DNA of 49,492 bases from an uncultured Lachnospiraceae bacterium (lineage in GTDB: Bacteria > Bacillota > Clostridia > Lachnospirales > Lachnospiraceae): contig CADBFE010000008.1 of assembly GCA_902793845.1 (NCBI GenBank), forward strand, positions 1 to 49,492, in the 5' to 3' direction. The notes under the pieces are model-generated. The model ran no database searches, had not been told where the DNA came from, and worked only from the letters and a program-made list of their open reading frames with translations. How positions within the stretch are numbered: the stretch's first letter is position 1; each line of letters starts with the position of its first letter. Shown piece after piece: positions 1 to 8,367 of this stretch. A program made the position numbers and the translations under genes.

Positions 1-1403
1 TCCTGAAGATTCATCATAACAGAGCCATCGCCCGTAACACAATAATGGGGAACATCCTTATAACAAACAGCTGCACCAATAGCTTCTGTTATATCATCAC
101 CCATTGAACCACAGTTGTAGTTAACTAACACTCGCTGCTTTGAAGTATTTACGCCAAATTGAAGAGCTCCAACGATACAACTACTGTTTCCAAGGCTTAT
201 CACTGCATTATCTTCAATTCTATCAAGGAAGTTTTTCCAAAACAATAACGATGGAACATTATTGTTCTCTGAAAGCTGTTCACATTCATAGATCATTTCG
301 AACCTTGACATATCAGTGTATACAAAGTCACAATATCTTTTCCACTTGTTTGGCGTTTCTATATTAGTTCCCTTGTCAATATAACTCTTAAAGAATTCTT
401 TTAAGTCACATACAACACTTAAATCTACATTTAATCCGGGTTTCTTTGCTTCATCAGGTTCCGCATCTACCATTATCTTCTTTGCATTCGGCGCAAATCG
501 ATCCACATTATATCCCGTTTGCTTGAAAGACATACTATTTCCAAGAATCAATATACAATCAGCATTCTGAAGAATATAATTACCTACTCTCGGACCTACC
601 GTACCGGATCCACCATAATAAAAATTCTCTCCATTATAATTAATATCAGGCTGCAACGCACCTCCTACAATAGGAATTCTAACTATCTCAATAAATTTTC
701 TGTACAATTCTTCCGAATCCGATGACCTGATTCCTGAACCGGTCAAAATACATGGTCTTTCAGCTTCTTTCAATAGACGAACTATCTCTTCAACCTGATG
801 TTGAATAATATTGGGGACTAACCTTTCTGATATTTCTTTTTCATCGAATTTTATCAGTTGCTCATCTTCAACCAGTTGCCCCTGAATATCCAATGGAACA
901 CATACCCAAACTGGTCCTCTTCTTCCATCCATCGCAATTGTATATGCTTTTCTAATCTCAGATTCAATTTCAAGAGGATTTGTAACCATAATTGCATACT
1001 TAGTTATTGACTGAACCTGACTAATGATATCATTTTCCTGAACTCCTCTATTTCTCAACTTTAATCCAGTTGCCTGAACAGTTGTTGCTAAGCGAGGATG
1101 TCCTGAAATAATTAGCATTGGAATACTGTCAACCCACGCTCCCTGTACTCCATTAAGAGTATTTAAGCCCCCCGGACCACTAGTAACACATACAGCAGCC
1201 ATTCTACCCGATAATCTCGCGTATCCTTCAGCTGCCATTACTGCTGCCTGTTCATGATGAGTATATACAACATTCACGTAATCTTTTTTTATTGCGAACG
1301 CATTATTTAAATGCATCGCTCCACCACCAACAACAGAAAAGCAATCCGTTATTCCCAAATCAATTATTGTTTCTATAGTAATATCTGCAACTCTTTTTTT
1401 CAT
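1..1403 (-). CDS. Thiamine-pyrophosphate-dependent enzyme, acetolactate-synthase-like (3' end outside window)
   Basis: The gene enters from the left edge; 467 codons are visible and the C-terminus is missing. The N-terminal TPP domain carries HHEQAAVMAAEGYAR, with the family's activating glutamate at residue 51. A central domain follows, then the C-terminal TPP motif GDGS...N at residues 458-465, just before the cut. This is the architecture of acetolactate synthase and related pyruvate-using enzymes. The family is usually 550-590 residues, so roughly 90-120 are missing. It starts 25 bases after the rfbF stop at an ATG with only a weak AAGGAT site, so it is probably cotranscribed with rfbF. 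A large acetolactate synthase subunit for valine synthesis is possible. However, no ilv gene is near, and the CDP-sugar context favours a YerE-type enzyme that adds a two-carbon unit from pyruvate to a CDP-keto-dideoxy sugar. The fold is certain; the substrate is inferred. Confidence 0.85.
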   Translation of the reverse strand, partial: MKKRVADITIETIIDLGITDCFSVVGGGAMHLNNAFAIKKDYVNVVYTHHEQAAVMAAEGYARLSGRMAAVCVTSGPGGLNTLNGVQGAWVDSIPMLIISGHPRLATTVQATGLKLRNRGVQENDIISQVQSITKYAIMVTNPLEIESEIRKAYTIAMDGRRGPVWVCVPLDIQGQLVEDEQLIKFDEKEISERLVPNIIQHQVEEIVRLLKEAERPCILTGSGIRSSDSEELYRKFIEIVRIPIVGGALQPDINYNGENFYYGGSGTVGPRVGNYILQNADCILILGNSMSFKQTGYNVDRFAPNAKKIMVDAEPDEAKKPGLNVDLSVVCDLKEFFKSYIDKGTNIETPNKWKRYCDFVYTDMSRFEMIYECEQLSENNNVPSLLFWKNFLDRIEDNAVISLGNSSCIVGALQFGVNTSKQRVLVNYNCGSMGDDITEAIGAAVCYKDVPHYCVTGDGSVMMNLQ

Positions 1404-1428
1404 TTTTTATTTAATTAATCCTTTTTAA

Positions 1429-2205
1429 TTACCATCGCTTCCAAGGAGCACGATTCTCAGCCAGCATTTTATCCAACTGATCTTTTTCATGTTTCGTATC
1501 CATACATTGCCAGAAACCATTATATATATAGCTCATTAGCTCACCTTTCTCAGCCAAGGCTTCGAGAGGCTCCTTTTCGAATATAGTGTCATCTCCCTCA
1601 ATATAATCAAATATTTCAGGCTGTAGAACCATATATCCTGCATTTATTGGAACCCCATCATTATGACTCTTCTCTCGAAATTTTCTGACAGCATTGTCAC
1701 CTCCAATATCAAGAACGCCCTTTGACTGATCCTGCTTTACAGCTGTTAATGTTCCAATCTTTCCATGTGATTTATGAAACTTAACAAGTTCATTAATATC
1801 TACATCACAAACTCCATCGCCATATGTCATCATGAACGGCTCATCGCCCACATATTTCTGTACACGCTTAATACGTCCTCCCGTCATGGTATTCATGCCT
1901 GTATCAACTACAGTAACCTTCCACTTATCAAGATACTGATCATGTACAATTATATTTCTTTCACCATTTGTATAATCAAATGTAATATCACTATTATGCA
2001 AAAAATAATCAGCGAACCACTCTTTTATTACATGTTGCTTGTATCCTGCACATATAATAAACTCATTGTATCCAAAATATGAATACTCCTTCATAATATG
2101 CCATAAAATTGGTTTTTCTCCAATCTCAACCATGGGTTTGGGTTTTATTGATGATTCTTCAGATATTCTTGTCCCAAGACCACCTGCTAGTATTACAACT
2201 TTCAA
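1429..2205 (-). CDS. rfbF: Glucose-1-phosphate cytidylyltransferase
   Basis: This enzyme makes CDP-glucose from CTP and glucose 1-phosphate in the cytoplasm, the first step of the CDP-3,6-dideoxyhexose pathway. The 258-residue protein has the usual family length. It begins with the nucleotidyltransferase signature VVILAGGLGTRI, followed by KPKPMVEIGEKPILWHIM and the metal-binding MTYGDGVCDVD segment, all typical of RfbF. The start is TTG, 9 bases after a clear AGGAG site, and no better ATG is nearby. The TPP enzyme follows after a short gap. The next two pathway enzymes, RfbG and RfbH, lie about 31 kb away at 33-36 kb instead of beside it, so the pathway is split. Assignment is confident. Confidence 0.95.
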   Translation of the reverse strand: MKVVILAGGLGTRISEESSIKPKPMVEIGEKPILWHIMKEYSYFGYNEFIICAGYKQHVIKEWFADYFLHNSDITFDYTNGERNIIVHDQYLDKWKVTVVDTGMNTMTGGRIKRVQKYVGDEPFMMTYGDGVCDVDINELVKFHKSHGKIGTLTAVKQDQSKGVLDIGGDNAVRKFREKSHNDGVPINAGYMVLQPEIFDYIEGDDTIFEKEPLEALAEKGELMSYIYNGFWQCMDTKHEKDQLDKMLAENRAPWKRW

Positions 2206-2256
2206 AATCTAAGCTCCTCTTATTTTATATTAAATATTATACAGTATGAGTTCCTA

Positions 2257-2850
2257 TCAAGAAAGATGTATGTCGTTGATAAATTTTTTGAACTCTTTAA
2301 TGGTCATTGAATAATCTATTTGCCTTCCCTTTAATAAATTATTTAAATCAGACGTGCGATGATAACTGCCTTCTCCAATCTGATTTTTCAAATCACAGTT
2401 TCCACTTGATATAACATCCCAATTATATATTAATAAATCTGTTATTTCTCTGTTCAGTATATCATATGTGGAATTTAAGGTTTCTGTTTCCTCATCAAAA
2501 AATAATTCTTTTTGAAATATTATTTTCCCTGTATCAAGACCTTTTTCCAACAAATGAATAGTAACTCCTTTTGGTGTATCATCTATAAAACTCCATATAT
2601 TAGGAGAAGCACCTTTGTTCCAAGGCAATAACGAAATATGCATATTGATAATCATATTGCCCATATAATTGATTACATCTTCCTTGATAATATATCGATA
2701 ATTATAACTAATGACCAAATCAGGTATAATTTTCTCTATCATTTCCATTGTAACAGGCTCATCATACAATATTACATCATGTTTATTGCTTTTTAACCAT
2801 TGAAATAGCCTATTTACATTTACATTATTACTTAATAGCATTATCTTCAT
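2257..2850 (-). CDS. Small formyltransferase-domain protein, probable sugar N-formyltransferase
   Basis: The 197-residue protein matches the catalytic domain shared by methionyl-tRNA formyltransferase, GART and sugar N-formyltransferases. The core NMHISLLPWNKGASPNIW supplies the catalytic Asn and His and the substrate loop. It is followed by GVTIHLLEKGLDTGKIIF, which supplies the catalytic Asp. The C-terminal tRNA-binding domain of Fmt is absent, so it is probably not the housekeeping enzyme; a formyl-THF-dependent modifier of an amino sugar fits the cluster. I chose the ATG at 2850 because the fold begins with MKIMLLSNN. An upstream in-frame ATG at 2901 would add 17 poorly fitting residues and overlaps the stop of the YfhO relic. 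A 14-bp tandem duplication lies across the chosen start. Confidence 0.8.
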   Translation of the reverse strand: MKIMLLSNNVNVNRLFQWLKSNKHDVILYDEPVTMEMIEKIIPDLVISYNYRYIIKEDVINYMGNMIINMHISLLPWNKGASPNIWSFIDDTPKGVTIHLLEKGLDTGKIIFQKELFFDEETETLNSTYDILNREITDLLIYNWDVISSGNCDLKNQIGEGSYHRTSDLNNLLKGRQIDYSMTIKEFKKFINDIHLS

Positions 2851-2875
2851 TGTAATCTTCCCATTGTAATCTTCC
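2848..2875 (-). repeat. Perfect 14-bp tandem duplication over the formyltransferase start
   Basis: The 14-mer CATTGTAATCTTCC occurs twice head to tail. On the minus strand each copy contains an ATG and a GGAAG sequence. The upstream ATG (2864) opens a five-codon reading frame whose TGA overlaps the real ATG at 2850, giving an ATGA junction. This is read directly from the sequence; any effect on translation is inference. Confidence 0.85.
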
Positions 2876-2897
2876 AATCTTATTTTAATATTATAAT

Positions 2898-3047
2898 TCA
2901 TAGGTCTAATTTTAATATATTATACAATATTACATACTTTCCACCCGCCATTTGAGAATACGAAAGAAACATGTAATACGATAGTGCTCCAAGTATAAAA
3001 CTTAATAATATAGGATTAAATTTTTGATTCAAAAAAATCTTACACAT
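2898..3047 (-). pseudogene. Truncated relic of a fourth YfhO-family gene
   Basis: The fragment starts with an ATG and encodes 49 residues. Its middle, SFILGALSYYMFLSYSQMAG, is nearly identical to the first membrane segment of the complete paralogue at 8348-11017 (SFILGALAYYMFLSYSQMAG). Similarity runs through GGKYVIL and then stops. The following residues YNILKLDL are unrelated, and a TGA ends the frame before the conserved extracytoplasmic Asp loop seen in the full genes. More than 830 residues of the usual roughly 890 are missing. The stop overlaps an ATG of the formyltransferase frame. It is most simply the 5' stump of a deleted fourth tandem copy. A tiny membrane peptide could still be made, but there is no evidence of function. 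Confidence 0.85.
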
Positions 3048-3071
3048 ATCTTTCTCTATTATATAAATTTC

Positions 3072-5735
3072 TCACTCTGTCTCGACGCTTTTTTCAGAAC
3101 GAATTTTAACTTGCATTTTAGGATTAATTATAAACAACGCTATCATCAAGATTATACTTATAAATGTGATTATAATGCCCGTTTTTAAACCAGGAACATG
3201 ATATCTAAACTCAATATCATAACTACCCCTGGGTAATTTCAAACCAATAAAAGCACCGTCAAGCAACATTAGCGGTTCGGTCTTAACACCATTAACTATT
3301 ATCTCCCATCCTTCATCATATGGGATAGACGTGAACAACACTTTTTCATTCTCATCAACATCCACATGACCATTGACCCAACCATTTCCATAGTCTATTT
3401 CAGTCATTTGTCCAGCTTTTAGTTTGTTATAAACTTTTCCTATTTCTTCATAATTATAATATGCAAAATAAATATGATCTGGTGCATAAACATTATCATA
3501 CATTTCATCATCAATTAGTATCCCAATAATATTCCAATCTTGAATATGAGCCATTGGAATAATACATTGAACAGAAATCCGATCATCATAATTCCAATCA
3601 CCATTTCCTGGATTATAGAAAATTGGCGCAGAATAATCCAAAACAGAACTACCATAATCAAACTCAACAAAAGCTGCTTTTTCACTTGCCGGTATACTAA
3701 TAAGCAATGCTCCTCTATCATAATCATTATCATTTAGGAAATAGCGAGTTTTCCCATCATCGTCATGAACTATACTTATACCCAATTCTTCAAAAAGAGG
3801 TTCTTCATTATAGTTTTCATAAATTTCACATTTCTCTCCCGTCATACAACTGGCAAGTTCATTAATATTTACAAATTGATTATTGCCACTAAACTGAAAA
3901 TTAATTATATCATCCTCAACTAGAAAACCGATTGCCAAATGTGGGTCAACCCTGAAAACTTGTAATTCTTGGTTATAATCGATACCTGACGTATCACTAT
4001 TAGGAAATTTAACTCCTGAAATTGAATATTCAACATCTAGTATCATCTTTGTAAAATCCGTGAATCCCCTTGAAAGAATTGTTCTCGTACTAGTTTCTAT
4101 TCCAAGGTTTCTCAGAGCTTTTCTAACTTTGTAATTCTCGACATTCGAAAAAGTCGTAACCCCATTATATCCCCAAAAAATAGGTGAATTAGTTATATAA
4201 TCGTTTTCGCATATCACTCTGTAAAAATCTTTTCCATCCTGATTAATTGCATCAATAGCACTCTGCATGGAGTTTTCCCAGTATTTATATCCGGCATAAT
4301 AAGTAGGATTTATAGTCTCTGATTCAAAGAAAGAAGAATAGCCATTTATTACAACTTCACAAGTCGCCAAAAGCATTATAACAGCGTACATGTTTTTCTT
4401 ATTTGACACTTTTTTATTTTTGTCATATATAATTCCCCAAAAGAAATACAAAAACAAAAATATAGCATTAATCAATAAATAAGTCCACGTATTTTTAGGA
4501 TATACATTATATTTTTCCTGAAAAAGTGGCTGAATAAAAATGCATAAATAATAAATGATAATATTTATCAAAACAATAAAAAACAATCTCATTTTTTTAA
4601 TTTGCTCAATAAATTCTGATTGTCTGGCTGCAATAACACAAAAAAGAAAACTAATTATAAATGAAAATCTAAATGAAAAACCATCTGGTGCATCAAAACA
4701 ATGCCAAAAAAGATAAATGATTGGGACAAAACACGAAGCCATCATTAAGACAATTAATATTATATATATAAACTTTTCATTTCTATTAATTTTATTATTA
4801 GTAAAATAAAAAGGGAGAAGTAACAACGTTGGTAATCCACAATAAATATATGGGTATTCGGATCTAATCCCTGCAGATTTCCCAATAAATAATTGGTTAT
4901 AAATATCATGAAAAAATACTCCTCCGAAGTAAGATAATTTTGTCGCATCTTCTGAATATTTTGTTAATAAATAATATGCCGTCGGATATAAAATAATAGC
5001 TAGAGTTCCTGCTGTAATAATAATACACAACCCCAAAAATAATAATTTAAATAATATAGTTTTTATTGAATACCTTTTTATAATAAACATATATAATAAC
5101 AGGTAAAACAGGCTAAAGAATCCTATTATATAACCCGTATAATAAAAATTCAAAAAAACGTAGATATATGCCAAGCACATTACACGATATTTACCATTAT
5201 CAGCATATTCAGATATCAAAAGCAAAATAATTGGCAACATAAAAATAGCATCGGCAAAATGCAAAAGAATTGGTATATACGACACTTGAAAGCCACACAT
5301 GGAATAGAGCATTCCAAAAAAAACAGCATTATTCTCTTTTACTCCCAATGTCTTATGCGCAAAGGTGAAAAATGCCATAGATGAAATTCCTGCCTTTAAA
5401 ATTAAAACTAAGGCTGTAACATAAGCATAATCAAAATTATGAAACAAAAGATAAATAGGTGTTGATACACTAAAAAGTGACATCCCCGACATATTAATAT
5501 AACTATTTATGCCAAGATAAATAGACCAAGTATATGATATCTTCTTGCCGTCTAATATCGTGTCAAAAAACCATTTTAAACTTGGTATATATCCCTCCAT
5601 GGCATCGCTCATTAATAACACATATTTTCCACCTATCATCTGAGAGTATGCCAAAAACAAGAAATATGCCAACGCGCCCAAACTAAAACTGATAAAATAA
5701 TAATTTTTAAATAGATTTGATAGACTTCTTTTCAT
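3072..5735 (-). CDS. YfhO-family polytopic membrane protein, paralogue 3 (probable GT-C glycosyltransferase)
   Basis: The 887-residue protein has about a dozen hydrophobic segments in the first 500 residues, then an extracytoplasmic domain of about 350 residues and one last membrane helix. The C-terminus has the YfhO hallmark LFTSIPYDEGWEIIVNG before the final helix. In Bacillus and Listeria, YfhO-type proteins act with a CsbB-type enzyme and transfer a sugar from a lipid-phosphate donor to teichoic acid outside the cell. The first outer loop has SDAMEGYIP, whose Asp aligns with the same position in both neighbours and is a candidate catalytic residue. The start is the ATG at 5735, preceded by AGGAAAGGG; a TTG further upstream would lengthen the overlap. 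It overlaps the previous gene by 29 bases, suggesting translational coupling. Acceptor and sugar are unknown. Confidence 0.88.
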   Translation of the reverse strand: MKRSLSNLFKNYYFISFSLGALAYFLFLAYSQMIGGKYVLLMSDAMEGYIPSLKWFFDTILDGKKISYTWSIYLGINSYINMSGMSLFSVSTPIYLLFHNFDYAYVTALVLILKAGISSMAFFTFAHKTLGVKENNAVFFGMLYSMCGFQVSYIPILLHFADAIFMLPIILLLISEYADNGKYRVMCLAYIYVFLNFYYTGYIIGFFSLFYLLLYMFIIKRYSIKTILFKLLFLGLCIIITAGTLAIILYPTAYYLLTKYSEDATKLSYFGGVFFHDIYNQLFIGKSAGIRSEYPYIYCGLPTLLLLPFYFTNNKINRNEKFIYIILIVLMMASCFVPIIYLFWHCFDAPDGFSFRFSFIISFLFCVIAARQSEFIEQIKKMRLFFIVLINIIIYYLCIFIQPLFQEKYNVYPKNTWTYLLINAIFLFLYFFWGIIYDKNKKVSNKKNMYAVIMLLATCEVVINGYSSFFESETINPTYYAGYKYWENSMQSAIDAINQDGKDFYRVICENDYITNSPIFWGYNGVTTFSNVENYKVRKALRNLGIETSTRTILSRGFTDFTKMILDVEYSISGVKFPNSDTSGIDYNQELQVFRVDPHLAIGFLVEDDIINFQFSGNNQFVNINELASCMTGEKCEIYENYNEEPLFEELGISIVHDDDGKTRYFLNDNDYDRGALLISIPASEKAAFVEFDYGSSVLDYSAPIFYNPGNGDWNYDDRISVQCIIPMAHIQDWNIIGILIDDEMYDNVYAPDHIYFAYYNYEEIGKVYNKLKAGQMTEIDYGNGWVNGHVDVDENEKVLFTSIPYDEGWEIIVNGVKTEPLMLLDGAFIGLKLPRGSYDIEFRYHVPGLKTGIIITFISIILMIALFIINPKMQVKIRSEKSVETE

Positions 5736-8367
5736 TTTTCCCTTTCCTGATTTTAACCCGACTAATTGATAATCCAATCATAGTAAATAATGAAATCATA
5801 CTAATAACGCCCCCTGTCGTTAAACCCGAAACATGATATTTGAATTCAATATCGTAAGTGCCCGTCTGAAGTTTAATCCCCAAAAAAGAATCGTTAAGTA
5901 AGCTTATTGGTTCAGTTTTTTTACCATTTATTATTATTTCCCAACCTTCATCATAAGGAATTGAAGTAAATAATACTTTGCCTTCTTCAGTTACATCAAT
6001 TGTACCTTCAATGTAATCGTTATGTACATCTTTTATTTTCAATTGATTTTGTGACAATTCTCTATATAATTCAATGAATTCCTCATTGTTATAATATGCA
6101 AAATTCATCTCCGGCACATATACTTCATCAAATGTGCTTCCATTCATACATATCACAATACTGTTATTATCCTCGCCCTTTTCCATTTGATAAATACTTG
6201 AAACTGATAATCTGTCCCGATCATTTATTTTCTCAGCGGAAATATTGGTGACATATGGTGCTAATTTATTATTTGTTGATATTCCATAATTAAACTGTAC
6301 AAATGCCTGTCTTTCATCTGCCGGAATCTTAAAAATAATTAAACCATATCCTTTTCCATCATCAATATATTTTAATTTATAATCTCCGTTTTCATCTATA
6401 TAGAGATACACTCCCATTTCTTCATAATTCAGACTGTCTCCCAGCAATTCATAAATTTCGTATTGGTTTCCTGTCATGACAGACGCGAGTTGGTTTATAT
6501 TGTCAAATGCATTACCACCTTGAAAATCAAAGTTCAAAATATCATCATTCACCAGGAAGCCTAAGGAAAGACAATATTTGTTTTCTTCAATAGATATTTC
6601 CGGCTTATTATCATTTGTATAAACAGTTTTAAGTCCAAAATCCGGACCATCAAAATCATATTTAACTGCCAAAATCATCTTTGAAAAATCTGTTAATCCG
6701 TTACACAGAATCAATCTTGGGGAAGTATATACTCCTATTTTCTGCAAAAAATCACTGATTTGATTATTCTTAAATGTCGAAAAACCGGATATTCCCTTAT
6801 AATCAAAATACTGTGCACCGTATATCGCATATTCCTGCAAACAAGATATTCTGTAAAAATCATTTTGAGAACTTTTTATTCTATTTATTGAATCCCGTAT
6901 ATCATTATTCCAGATTTCGTATGTTTCCATTGTATTTTCTGGGTTTAAATTATCACTTCTGTGATATGAAGAATACCCGTTTATAACAGTCTCAATACAT
7001 ACAACAATAACGATGACAGCAGAAATACATAAACCCATTCTATTATCCCTGTTCTTGCAATAAAGAGTTTGGAATATACCATACGCGAACAAAAACAAAA
7101 CATTTATCACAAAATATAACATACTGTTTTTCGGCAAATTATTACTATTCATAATATTGTATTCCTGCAAAAACATAACAACCGCATAAAAAACAATATC
7201 AAGTATAATAACCAACCAAAAAACGAAAATATTTATATCAGCAAAATAATCCATCTGTCTGCATGCAATAACACATAACAAAAAACTTATAATAAACGAA
7301 AATCTAAAAACAAAACCATCTGGATAATCAAAGCCATGCCAGAAAAAATATAGAGGTTTTATCAAAATCGATAATACCATTATGCAAAGGAGCGATAAAA
7401 ATAATATTTTTTCTTCTCTTTTGATTTTTTTATTAAAAACATAAAAAACAAACAAAACTACCGTTAACAGACCACAATAAATATATGGGGCACTTGAATA
7501 GATTCCTGCATTTTGTCCCACAAATATCTGATTGAATAGTTCTGCAATATTAATATGTGGCATTATATCTTCAATAACACTCGTACCGATATACTTTTTA
7601 AGAATAAACAATGCTAAAGGGTACAAAATGACTGCCGAGATACCTATAGTCAAAACTATATACCCAGCAAAACTTATAATATTTTTTATAAATTCTTTCT
7701 TTGTATTTCGTCTGATGAATATCGAATATAACACCAAATAGAAAAATGCAAAAAAACCAACTATATATGCAAGATCAAAGGCATTCCAAAACTGATAAAG
7801 GAACATCACACACATCAATCTATACTTTCCGGTCTCAATAAATACCGAAATAAGATATAAAAGAAGCGGCAACATAAAAATCGTATCTTCGAAACTTATA
7901 TTATTGGGAACATACGCCACCTGGAAAGCACACATCGAATATAATATAGAAAAGATCAAAGAATTAATGCCTTTACATTTCCATACTCTACACACAAATA
8001 AATTAAAAGTAACCGCTGCCAATCCTGCTTTTAATGCTAAAACGAAAACCGTTACGACAGCTATGTTGCATTTATAAAACAAAAAATAAATTGGTGTAGA
8101 AATACTGAATAATAATCCGTTTGCCAGTAAAATATAAGAATTCATTCCAAGGAAAGAAGACCAAGAGTAGTTTATGCTCTCACCTGAAATAATACTATTA
8201 ATAAACCATTTTAAAACAGGAATATTCTGAGCCATTGTATCGCCCTGCAATACAATATAATCATTACCTGCAACATGTGAAAAATACAAAAAAAAGTAAT
8301 AAGCAACAAATGATATTACAAAACTTAACAGATAATATTGTGTATAATTATTCGTCTTTAAATTCAT
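5707..8367 (-). CDS. YfhO-family polytopic membrane protein, paralogue 2
   Basis: The 886-residue protein is colinear with both neighbours. It has a hydrophobic N-terminal half with an outer-loop GDTMAQNIP motif, a middle region with FLVNDDILNFDFQGGNAF shared in form with its paralogues, and the YfhO-type C-terminus LFTSIPYDEGWEIIINGKK followed by a final membrane helix and a basic tail. It is the most diverged of the three in the first loops. It overlaps paralogue 1 upstream by 20 bases and paralogue 3 downstream by 29, so the three probably form one transcript. Known family role: extracytoplasmic glycosyl transfer from a polyprenyl-phosphate sugar. Its specific sugar and acceptor cannot be read from sequence. 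Base composition is strongly AT-rich compared with the pilus genes beyond 11.5 kb. Confidence 0.88.
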   Translation of the reverse strand: MNLKTNNYTQYYLLSFVISFVAYYFFLYFSHVAGNDYIVLQGDTMAQNIPVLKWFINSIISGESINYSWSSFLGMNSYILLANGLLFSISTPIYFLFYKCNIAVVTVFVLALKAGLAAVTFNLFVCRVWKCKGINSLIFSILYSMCAFQVAYVPNNISFEDTIFMLPLLLYLISVFIETGKYRLMCVMFLYQFWNAFDLAYIVGFFAFFYLVLYSIFIRRNTKKEFIKNIISFAGYIVLTIGISAVILYPLALFILKKYIGTSVIEDIMPHINIAELFNQIFVGQNAGIYSSAPYIYCGLLTVVLFVFYVFNKKIKREEKILFLSLLCIMVLSILIKPLYFFWHGFDYPDGFVFRFSFIISFLLCVIACRQMDYFADINIFVFWLVIILDIVFYAVVMFLQEYNIMNSNNLPKNSMLYFVINVLFLFAYGIFQTLYCKNRDNRMGLCISAVIVIVVCIETVINGYSSYHRSDNLNPENTMETYEIWNNDIRDSINRIKSSQNDFYRISCLQEYAIYGAQYFDYKGISGFSTFKNNQISDFLQKIGVYTSPRLILCNGLTDFSKMILAVKYDFDGPDFGLKTVYTNDNKPEISIEENKYCLSLGFLVNDDILNFDFQGGNAFDNINQLASVMTGNQYEIYELLGDSLNYEEMGVYLYIDENGDYKLKYIDDGKGYGLIIFKIPADERQAFVQFNYGISTNNKLAPYVTNISAEKINDRDRLSVSSIYQMEKGEDNNSIVICMNGSTFDEVYVPEMNFAYYNNEEFIELYRELSQNQLKIKDVHNDYIEGTIDVTEEGKVLFTSIPYDEGWEIIINGKKTEPISLLNDSFLGIKLQTGTYDIEFKYHVSGLTTGGVISMISLFTMIGLSISRVKIRKGKNEKKSIKSI

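Noticed and set aside
140-725. Short plus-strand frames at 140-367 and 519-725
   Set aside because: They run against the TPP enzyme, which has clear motifs through this stretch.
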